A stretch of DNA of 64,000 bases from NCBI GenBank assembly GCA_913774355.1, contig CAJYGB010000020.1:62001-126000 (forward strand), written 5' to 3'. The stretch comes from an uncultured Chryseobacterium sp. (GTDB taxonomy: Bacteria; Bacteroidota; Bacteroidia; Flavobacteriales; Weeksellaceae). This document shows, piece by piece, positions 34,744 through 42,130 of the stretch. The number at the start of each line of letters is the position of its first letter. The first letter of the stretch is position 1. Below the pieces are notes generated by a model, which ran no database searches, had not been told where the DNA came from, and was given only the letters and a program-made list of their open reading frames with translations. The position numbers were made by a program, and so were the translations under genes.

Positions 34744-37111
34744 TATGCTTAAAATAAATTGTATTCAAATTATTGTTAGTATAGGTGGATTTGATCCTAA
34801 ATATGGATCAGGTGTTGTTTATGTTACACCCAAAGAGTATAATTATAATTATATTTTAACAGCAAAACACAATTTTGAGGAAGAGGATACTTCAATAAAC
34901 ATTGAAAAGATTTTAAAAATCGATCTATATTATAGTGATCGAAAAGATTTTGAACATTTTTTTACAATTGAGAAAGAAGCAATTGTAGATTCTATTTTGT
35001 TATTTGATGTCAATATTGATTTTTTAATGATTAAAATTCCTAAAATAGGGCTTGAACATCTTGATTTTAAACACATTTATGTGTCTGACACAATTAAATA
35101 TTCAAATTCAGGTTTTTTTTCTCGTGGGATGTTCGAAGCAAATATAAATGAAACAAACAAGTTTGATTTAGAATATAATGATGGAGAAATAAAAAGATTT
35201 AAAATTAAACATATCAAAAATCCTGGTAGCATAAAAGGATTATCAGGCGCCGGGGTCTTCGGGAATAGAAATTCGGTACTGTATGGTATTATATATAAAT
35301 ATCCTACAGAAAATCTTGAAAATAATACAATTGATTGCGTAGATATTACATTTTCTGAAATAAACAAACAACTCAGAACTAAGAGTGTAGCAATTTTAGA
35401 TTCGAAATATAAAAGACATTATAAAGATGAAGTTTTTGATCTACAAAATTTTAAAATCAACAATACTTATCTTGATTTAGTTAATTCCGTACAAATGCTT
35501 AGATCCGATATAAATGATGATTGGTATCACGATCCTCTAAAATATATTGATTTATTAAATATTAATTACTTCTTTCAATATTATAAAACCCAAATAGGTA
35601 AAAAGTATAAATTTAGTCGCGCAGAGCTTTTCTATGTTCCAAAAAAAAGCTTTACTTTAAGACAAGCTATCATATCGAATCTTCCGGATCGATTATTATA
35701 TATGGCCATAGTTAGAAAATTAGCACCGATTATAGATGATGCAATGCTACCTAACGTTTATTCGGCAAGGTATAACAGGTTTTCTCACGATCAGTTGATT
35801 TTAAATGGTGTTGAACAGTGGAAGAAATTGAAATATAAAATAAAGGACTGCTTAGAATTACAAGATGATTTAGACTCTGGTCTTTTTAAGTATAATTGCT
35901 TGCTAAAAATTGATATTCTGAATTTTTATGATAATATAAATAAAAAATTTCTAATTGAAAAATTAAAACGCATTTGTAAAAATGCAGATGAATCTAATGC
36001 AGTAATTTTTTTAGATGATTTTCTGTCTACAATTACTAATAGAGCGAGTGGTATACCACAAAACAGTGATGCATCTTCTCTCCTTGCTACCTTCTACTTA
36101 AATCAAGTAGACGTTTTCATGAGTAATTATTGTGATGGATATTTCCGTTTTATGGATGATGTAAGAATTTTATGTAAAAACAAATATGAAGCAAGAAAGA
36201 TTCTTCAAGTTTTTGAAATTGAATTAAGACGATGTCACTTATCTATAAACTCAGAAAAAACAAAAATTTTAGATTTCAAAGGTAAGGATATTAGAGCGGA
36301 TTATTCAAAAGATTTATATAGTATGGAGATCAACACAATTTTGAGATTTAGAAAGTCAAATAATAGTATATATAAGAATTTAGGATTTCACAACAGTATA
36401 AATTTGATTAATAAAGCAATTGCTGAAGAAGATACTAATGATTCTGAGACATCTGCAAGAAATTTAAACTTTGCTCTATCTACAATCACAAAATTAGTTA
36501 GAAAAAAAATATCAATAAATGAAATTAGTTCAAATGATTTTAAAAATGTAATTGAAAAATCTATAGAAATTTTAAAAGATAAACCATGGATTACCACTAA
36601 TATTTGTAATGTGTTGAGTTTGCTTTCCAGCGAGACTGTTAGAAAAGATTTCCAAAATGAATTACAAGACCTTGTAATATCTGAAAACTACAATACTTAC
36701 TCTTTTCAGATATATCAATTATGGTTATTACTTGCTAAACATAAATGTGATAGTAGAGAATTGAGACAATTTGCAACTAAACAAATTGAAAAAAATGATG
36801 AGACAAATAGACCTGTGATTGCTGCTATGATCATCTATATGTGTTCTATAGACTTTAATTATAAAAGGGTTTTAATACGAAAACTAAATGAAGATTTTAC
36901 ACATGGATATTTTCAGGAAAGGTTAGTACTAATAGCACTACGATCTTTTGATCAAAATTTATTACCATTAAATTTATTGAAGAATAAGTCATTGAAGGAC
37001 TCTTTCAAATATACTCATGAAAACAGAGATAAAGATTTAGTCTTCATTCAAGGTTATAACGAAGATAATGAGAACGAGTATATGGAATTAGAGCAAATGT
37101 ATTCAATATGA
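34727..37111 (+). CDS. Fusion of trypsin-like serine protease and reverse transcriptase
   Basis: A 794-residue protein. Residues 1-215 are a chymotrypsin-fold protease with His48 ('ILTAKHNF'), Asp98 ('NIDFLMIKI') and Ser173 ('IKGLSGAGVFG'), a full triad. Residues about 285-560 are a reverse transcriptase: 'LPDRLLYMAIVRKL', motif A Asp396 ('LLKIDILNFYDNI'), motif B 'SGIPQNSDASSLLATFYL', and motif C Asp477-Asp478 ('FRFMDDVRIL'), then 'HLSINSEKTKIL'. Residues 580-794 are helical, as in defence-type (DRT/UG and Abi) reverse transcriptases. No maturase or HNH domain, so it is not a group II intron protein. Overlaps both neighbours. Confidence 0.86.
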   Translation: MATVSDMLKINCIQIIVSIGGFDPKYGSGVVYVTPKEYNYNYILTAKHNFEEEDTSINIEKILKIDLYYSDRKDFEHFFTIEKEAIVDSILLFDVNIDFLMIKIPKIGLEHLDFKHIYVSDTIKYSNSGFFSRGMFEANINETNKFDLEYNDGEIKRFKIKHIKNPGSIKGLSGAGVFGNRNSVLYGIIYKYPTENLENNTIDCVDITFSEINKQLRTKSVAILDSKYKRHYKDEVFDLQNFKINNTYLDLVNSVQMLRSDINDDWYHDPLKYIDLLNINYFFQYYKTQIGKKYKFSRAELFYVPKKSFTLRQAIISNLPDRLLYMAIVRKLAPIIDDAMLPNVYSARYNRFSHDQLILNGVEQWKKLKYKIKDCLELQDDLDSGLFKYNCLLKIDILNFYDNINKKFLIEKLKRICKNADESNAVIFLDDFLSTITNRASGIPQNSDASSLLATFYLNQVDVFMSNYCDGYFRFMDDVRILCKNKYEARKILQVFEIELRRCHLSINSEKTKILDFKGKDIRADYSKDLYSMEINTILRFRKSNNSIYKNLGFHNSINLINKAIAEEDTNDSETSARNLNFALSTITKLVRKKISINEISSNDFKNVIEKSIEILKDKPWITTNICNVLSLLSSETVRKDFQNELQDLVISENYNTYSFQIYQLWLLLAKHKCDSRELRQFATKQIEKNDETNRPVIAAMIIYMCSIDFNYKRVLIRKLNEDFTHGYFQERLVLIALRSFDQNLLPLNLLKNKSLKDSFKYTHENRDKDLVFIQGYNEDNENEYMELEQMYSI

Positions 37112-38574
37112 AAAAAATGTATTTTACAATTTCATTTGAAAATAAATGGAAACAGGTCGAAGTTGTTATTGATGATCCCATAGTAAATGAATTTCTATCT
37201 AATTCAAAAGAAAACTTATTAATAACACCTCAAGTTAGCGACTTCATCAGATCTCATAAAAAAGAAACTCTTCCCCACATTATTGATGTAGAATGTTTAA
37301 TAAGACATTTAGAGCAAAAAGGAAAAGATTTGCTTATTTCTAGTTCCAGAATATGGTCTTTTTCTCGTACTTTACGAGATCGAGGTTTTATTGATTCTAA
37401 TTTTAAAATTACAGCGGAAAATTTAAACGAATTTATTGCAATCTCAGTTGATTATTTAGACGAACTTATAAAATATTCAGAGCCAATTGAGAAAAGGAGA
37501 CTTTTTGACATTGAAATACCAACAAATCAAATAATTTATAGCAGAGAGATTGATGGTCTTACTTATAACATCGATAAAATACCGCAATTATGTAGAGAAC
37601 TTGAAGAAAAAATTTACAGAACTAAAAATATTCTGCAACTTGAATTTAATATCTTTAATCCAGATAATAAGGATCAACAAATTAAATATATTAATTCCAG
37701 ATATTTTCAGTTGATTAATGAGTCTATTTATAAAACTTTCAAGAGATACAGACATAATGATACTGTAAGCAGCTTATTTTACGAGTTAATACGTTATCAG
37801 AAAGATCTTGATACTTTTATTTTCATATCTTCACACTGGGGAGGAAAAAATAAATGTTACCCATCTTATTTTGGCTACGGCACTATAACATCAAGGATTA
37901 CAATGAGAGAGCCATCTATTCAAAACCTACGAAGAGAAGCTAGAAAAGTGATTATTCCTGAAAACAAAAAAAGATTTTTATATATAGATTATTCACAATT
38001 TGAAGCTGGAATTCTTGCAGCGTTAAGTTGTGATGAAAACCTAATACATCTGTTTAATGAGGGTATAATTTATAGCTCTTTAGGTGACTTTCTATATCCT
38101 AATGAAGAAAATAATGAGCTTAAGAGAGAGAAAGCAAAAGAAGACTTCTACGCATATGTCTACAGTGATGAAGTAAATCAAAGATATAAGGAATATTTTA
38201 ATCAATTTCCAGCGCTAGAAGAGTATAAAAAAAGTTTAAAAAATGAAATAATAGAAAATCAAAAAATAGGTTCTAAATTTGGAAATTTTAGACTCTTAGG
38301 ACAGATTGAAGAATGTAATTGGTATTTAAGTCATAAAATACAAGCTACAGCTTCACTAATATATAAAAAAGCTTTAATAAAAGTAAACTTAGAAATTCCC
38401 GAAGCTGAATTCTTAGTGCCTATGCATGATGGAACACTATATCAATTACCCGATACTCCTAAGTATTCTGAATTAAAAGATAAAATAGAAGATATATATA
38501 TTGCTATTTTCAAAGACTTTTTCCCATCAATAAATCTCAAACCAAGAGCAAAAATAAAAGAAAAATTTGATTGA
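37108..38574 (+). CDS. Family A DNA polymerase-like protein without exonuclease domains
   Basis: A 488-residue protein whose residues 240-488 match the palm and fingers of DNA polymerase I: 'TITSRITMREPSIQNLRREARKVIIP', motif A with Asp294 ('LYIDYSQFEAGILAAL'), an O-helix-like segment with Arg340, Lys344, Tyr348 and Tyr352 in the spacing R-x3-K-x3-F/Y-x3-Y, and motif C His440-Asp441 ('VPMHDGTLY'). Residues 1-235 do not resemble the 5' or 3'-5' exonuclease domains and are unknown. The start ATG overlaps the stop of the RT gene (ATGA, 37108-37111), so the two are made together. Confidence 0.85.
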   Translation: MKKMYFTISFENKWKQVEVVIDDPIVNEFLSNSKENLLITPQVSDFIRSHKKETLPHIIDVECLIRHLEQKGKDLLISSSRIWSFSRTLRDRGFIDSNFKITAENLNEFIAISVDYLDELIKYSEPIEKRRLFDIEIPTNQIIYSREIDGLTYNIDKIPQLCRELEEKIYRTKNILQLEFNIFNPDNKDQQIKYINSRYFQLINESIYKTFKRYRHNDTVSSLFYELIRYQKDLDTFIFISSHWGGKNKCYPSYFGYGTITSRITMREPSIQNLRREARKVIIPENKKRFLYIDYSQFEAGILAALSCDENLIHLFNEGIIYSSLGDFLYPNEENNELKREKAKEDFYAYVYSDEVNQRYKEYFNQFPALEEYKKSLKNEIIENQKIGSKFGNFRLLGQIEECNWYLSHKIQATASLIYKKALIKVNLEIPEAEFLVPMHDGTLYQLPDTPKYSELKDKIEDIYIAIFKDFFPSINLKPRAKIKEKFD

Positions 38575-38652
38575 ACAAATCAATAAGTATTTAAATTAAA
38601 TAACCTTTACTTTGAGTAATTTGTATTGGAAGTAAGGAGAAATAGATAATTT

Positions 38653-38692
38653 AAGATAGTGAGAATCTATTTTAATACATTCTCACTATCTT
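38653..38692 (+). terminator. Hairpin after the RT operon
   Basis: AAGATAGTGAGAAT/ATTCTCACTATCTT, 14 perfect pairs around a 12-base loop, 79 bases after the operon stop. It has no T run directly after it, so it could be a terminator, an RNA-end stabiliser or an island-edge element. Confidence 0.55.
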
Positions 38693-38702
38693 CAAGTTAA
38701 AA

Positions 38703-38730
38703 CAAAAAAATCCCGGCCAAAACCGGGATT
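38703..38730 (-). terminator. Terminator after the DUF2911 gene
   Basis: AATCCCGG/CCGGGATT, eight pairs around CCAAAA; the A run at 38703-38710 is a T run on the minus strand. Confidence 0.8.
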
Positions 38731-38749
38731 TAACTTTTAAAATTCAAAC

Positions 38750-39268
38750 TTACTTAATTTCCACAGGAACGGAGATTTTATCCCAATCCATGGTGAAACC
38801 GTTTTTGTTGATTTTGTAGACCAGGGCTTCCTGGGTGGTTGGTAACGCTTTTGTTTTTACGTCTACCCTCAATGCGTCTTTGGATTGCTCGTATTTGTAG
38901 GCTCCCCATTGCTTCGCTTCTTTGTTGAAGATGGCGGTCCAGGTTCCGCTGGCTTTCGGGATCAGGAAGAAGCTGTATTTCCCGGCCGGAAGTTTTTTGC
39001 CCTGAACGGTAATATCTTTATCCGTTTCGAACGTGGTGGCTTCGTTGGCTCCGGCTCTCCATACTTTGTCATACGCTTCCAGGCCGCCCCAGATGGTACG
39101 TCCTTTTACGGATGGACTGCTGTAAGCGATGGTGATGTTGGCATCTTTAATTTTTCCCGTCGCCGTCATCGGTGGGCTGGCCGGTTTTTTGGTTTCCTGC
39201 GCGAAGGCATTTACAGAGATCGTCATGGCCGCAACGAGCACGGTCGCCGATTTTAGGATGGATTTCAT
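38750..39268 (-). CDS. DUF2911 exported protein
   Basis: A 172-residue exported protein: signal peptide '[24 protein letters not shown]', then the DUF2911 fold with '[59 protein letters not shown]' and '[13 protein letters not shown]'. The family is abundant in Bacteroidota and has no proven function. Marks the return to normal chromosome to the right of the RT island. Confidence 0.92.
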   Translation of the reverse strand: MKSILKSATVLVAAMTISVNAFAQETKKPASPPMTATGKIKDANITIAYSSPSVKGRTIWGGLEAYDKVWRAGANEATTFETDKDITVQGKKLPAGKYSFFLIPKASGTWTAIFNKEAKQWGAYKYEQSKDALRVDVKTKALPTTQEALVYKINKNGFTMDWDKISVPVEIK

Positions 39269-39417
39269 ACTATTTTTATTTACTTGTTTGTTATTTTGTT
39301 AATCGTTTACGAATGTACTGCTTTCTTCTTATATCTGCTTCAACTTTTTTACTGAACTACAAAAGTCACAAAAGACACTGATGCCTGCGAATAAAGTTAA
39401 ATAACCTGATGTATTTT

Positions 39418-40346
39418 AAGATATTTTCAGGCTATTCAAATCTTCTCGGTGACTTATGTGCTAACATAAACGCTGTCATCTGTGAAAATCTGCGCAAATC
39501 TGTGGGAGATTTCATCACAGTAGAGGACAAATATCTCCATACTATTCTCTAATACTATGTTGAGATTCCTACTGGAATGACAAAAAGCGTGTTAAAATTA
39601 TTCACCATTATTGTAAGAAACGGCCAGCCGATGGCTGAGCGGAGCCGAAGCCACGTCATGATCTGTGAAAATCCATAGGAGATTTTAAGTTCTTAAGAAG
39701 AAGAAATTTTAAAAATGTTTTCAAGCTTTTCAAATCTTCTCGGTGACTTATGTGCTAAAATAAACGTTGTTACCCATGAAAATCTGTGGAAATTTAGTAG
39801 ATGGCATCCTTTGTCGAAAGTCAATCTCCGTGATCTTTTATAAGTGGAAACGGCTCTGTGAGCCTTTTTAGCAGTATTCATTGATATTTTCTCTGTGAGC
39901 TTTGTGTTCGAATTCTGACAAAAATTTTAAAAACCTCAAAGAGGTTTGCGAATTCCTTTAATAATATAATTAAACGCTGTCATCTGTGAAAATCTGCGCA
40001 AATCTGTGGGAGATTTCATCACAGTAGAGAACAAATATCTCCATACTATTCTCTAATACTATGTTGAGATTCCTACGGAAATCACAGATTCGACGCAGTC
40101 AATGACAAACAGCGTGTTGAAATTATGATTCACCATCATCGTAAGGAACGGCCGGCCGGTGGCTGAGTGGAGCCGAAGCCACGTCATGATCTGTGAAAAT
40201 CCATAGGAGATTTTAAGTTCTTAAGAAGAAGAAATTTTAAAAATCTTTGATTTTTAATCTCATATATTCTAAAATATTTTCAGACTATTCAAATCTTCTC
40301 TGTGCCTTATGTGTCAAAGCTTCTTTTGAGCCTTTCGCAGTTTCAT
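39418..40346. repeat. Spacer with two long direct repeats and partial copies
   Basis: A segment beginning TAAACGCTGTCATCTGTG at 39467 and ending AAGAAATTTTAAAAAT at about 39716 recurs from 39971 to about 40244 with few differences and one short insertion. A third partial copy ('CAAATCTTCTCGGTGACTTATGTG') sits at about 39732, and a fourth tail near 40279. Inside each copy is GGCTGAGCGGAGCCGAAGCC or its variant. No gene in the 1.08 kb between 39269 and 40346. Confidence 0.8.
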
Positions 40347-42029
40347 CTAAACAAGCTTCCTGTTAAACAACAAACCGATGGCAGAAAACAGAATCACCGC
40401 TGCGGCCCCGATGACGTTCAGCCAAAGGAAGGAAACGATATCGAACTGGCAGATGGCAATCACCGTGATTTCCGATAAAATGGCCGAAACAAAGACATTC
40501 GCCCCGTTGATCTTTTTAAAGTAGAAAGCGACCAGGAAAATCCCCAGGATCGGACCGTAGAACAGGGAACCCAATACATTCACCGCTTCGATGAGGGAGC
40601 CCATCTGCGTGGCAAACATCGCGATGCCGATGGAGAAAATTCCCCAGGCCAGCGTGTGGAGGCGGCTGTACTTCAGTTCGGTCTGCTCATCAGGCGTTTC
40701 TTTGCTGAAGATCAGATGGACGTCTTTTAACGAGCAGGCGGCCAGGGAATTCAGCGCAGCCGAAATGGAGCCCCAGCTGGCCAGGAAAATGACGGCAAAC
40801 AGAAGACCGGTCATCCCGATCGGCAATGTATTCTTGACAAAATACAGGAAAATATAATTGGTATCGGTTTTCTCCGCATTGTAGCTGGATTGGTTGATGG
40901 CCTCCTCTACCCTTCCGTGAAGTTCTTTGACCTGCGTTTGGGTGTCTTTAAAATCCTGAACCGCTTGGATAAGCTGTGGAGAGTTGGTTTCTTTCAGCTT
41001 TAAAATTTCTTTCGATTCTGCATTGAACTTGGCCTGTAAATCCCGGTGCTCTTTTTCAAACGCCGCCGCCTGTTGAGGCTGGGTGTCCTTGAGGTTCTGG
41101 TAAGAGCGTTCGTTGAAATACACCGGCGCCGGCTTCAGCGAGAAGAAGGCGAAAAGCAAAGCCCCGATCAGGAGAATGGCAAACTGCATCGGAATTTTTA
41201 CCAGGCCGTTCAGCAGCAGGCCCATTTTCGCATTGGTGTTGTCTTTGGCGGTAATATATCTTCCGACCTGGCTCTGATCCGTCCCGAAATAAGAAAGCGC
41301 CAGGAAAAATCCGCCGATCAGTCCGCTCCAGAGGTTATATTTGTCTTTCCAGTCGAATTCGGTGGTGATGACATTGAGCTTTCCGGATTTTCCGGCGAGA
41401 TAAAGAGCATCCTTAAATCCGATGCCGCCTGGCATATCCTGAATCAGCAGATACCCGGCAAAGGCCATGGTTCCCAGGATAATCAGGAACTGTAATTTCT
41501 GAGTGTGGGCAATCGCTTTGGCTCCGCCGACGTAGGTATAAATCAGCAGGATTCCGCCCGTCAAAATATTGGTGAGGTAAATATTCCAGTTAAGGACACT
41601 GGCGAGGATAATACTCGGCGCATAAATGCTGATCCCCGTGGACAAACCCCTTGAAAAAAGGAACAGCAGCGAGGTAAGCACCCTTGTTTTTTTGTCGAAA
41701 CGGTTTTCCAGGTATTCATAGGCGGTATAGACATTCAGCCGCTGGAAAATCGGGATGAAGGTGATGCAGATCACGATCATCGCCAAAGGCAGCCCGAAGT
41801 AATACTGGACGAAACGCATCCCGTCGGTATACGCCTGGCCCGGCGCCGAAAGAAAGGTAATGGCACTGGCCTGCGTCGCCATAATCCCCAAAAGCACGAT
41901 GTACCAGGGCATTTTGCTGTCTGCTTTCAGGTAGGAAGCGTTGCTTTTCTGGCCGCGGCCGATCCATACGCCGTAAACCACCACGGCCACTAAGGTAAAA
42001 ATGAGAACGGCCCAATCGATACTGCTCAT
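40347..42029 (-). CDS. Sodium:solute symporter (SSS family)
   Basis: Inner-membrane Na+-coupled transporter of 560 residues with about 13 helices. It starts 'MSSIDWAVLIFTLVAVVVYGVWIGRGQ' and has the family blocks 'SKMPWYIVLLGIMATQASAITFLSAPGQAYTDGM', 'RFDKKTRVLTSLLFLFSRGLSTGISIYAPSIIL', 'YVGGAKAIAHTQKLQFLIILG' and 'SYFGTDQSQVGRYI'. Between helices a charged coiled-coil-like segment (about 305-375) is inserted. Its ATG overlaps the stop of the 34-residue gene upstream, and a PIG-L deacetylase precedes that, so the substrate may be an acetylated sugar or its product (inference). Confidence 0.92.
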   Translation of the reverse strand: MSSIDWAVLIFTLVAVVVYGVWIGRGQKSNASYLKADSKMPWYIVLLGIMATQASAITFLSAPGQAYTDGMRFVQYYFGLPLAMIVICITFIPIFQRLNVYTAYEYLENRFDKKTRVLTSLLFLFSRGLSTGISIYAPSIILASVLNWNIYLTNILTGGILLIYTYVGGAKAIAHTQKLQFLIILGTMAFAGYLLIQDMPGGIGFKDALYLAGKSGKLNVITTEFDWKDKYNLWSGLIGGFFLALSYFGTDQSQVGRYITAKDNTNAKMGLLLNGLVKIPMQFAILLIGALLFAFFSLKPAPVYFNERSYQNLKDTQPQQAAAFEKEHRDLQAKFNAESKEILKLKETNSPQLIQAVQDFKDTQTQVKELHGRVEEAINQSSYNAEKTDTNYIFLYFVKNTLPIGMTGLLFAVIFLASWGSISAALNSLAACSLKDVHLIFSKETPDEQTELKYSRLHTLAWGIFSIGIAMFATQMGSLIEAVNVLGSLFYGPILGIFLVAFYFKKINGANVFVSAILSEITVIAICQFDIVSFLWLNVIGAAAVILFSAIGLLFNRKLV

Positions 42030-42130
42030 GCCCAGAATTTAGTGAATAAGTAATACAATATAATCTGTACGATCAGCGCAACGGCCAACAGCAGGTACCA
42101 GATGTTCCAGTTTGCAGGTTGTTTGCCCAT
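42026..42130 (-). CDS. Single-helix small membrane protein, 34 aa, linking PIG-L and symporter genes
   Basis: A frame from ATG 42130 to TGA 42026-42028: MGKQPANWNIW followed by a hydrophobic helix 'YLLLAVALIVQIILYYLF' and the end TKFWA. The start shares one base with the PIG-L stop (TGATG) and the stop overlaps the symporter start (ATGA), so all three are translationally coupled. Several sodium/solute symporters have a small accessory membrane subunit encoded upstream; this is probably such a subunit. Confidence 0.75.
   Translation of the reverse strand: MGKQPANWNIWYLLLAVALIVQIILYYLFTKFWA

Noticed and set aside
34727..37111. Retron or group II intron maturase
   Set aside because: No maturase X domain, En domain or intron folds are present, and no msr/msd-like RNA with inverted ends is seen in the upstream spacer. 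A defence-type RT fits better.
38653..38692. Island attachment site at the hairpin after the RT operon
   Set aside because: No matching copy at the left edge (about 33050-33220) and no integrase gene is visible, so the hairpin alone does not support an att site.
39418..40346. CRISPR array in the repeat-rich spacer
   Set aside because: Repeats are long (about 250 bases), few, and not separated by uniform unique spacers; no cas genes are nearby. I saw no CRISPR elsewhere in the window.
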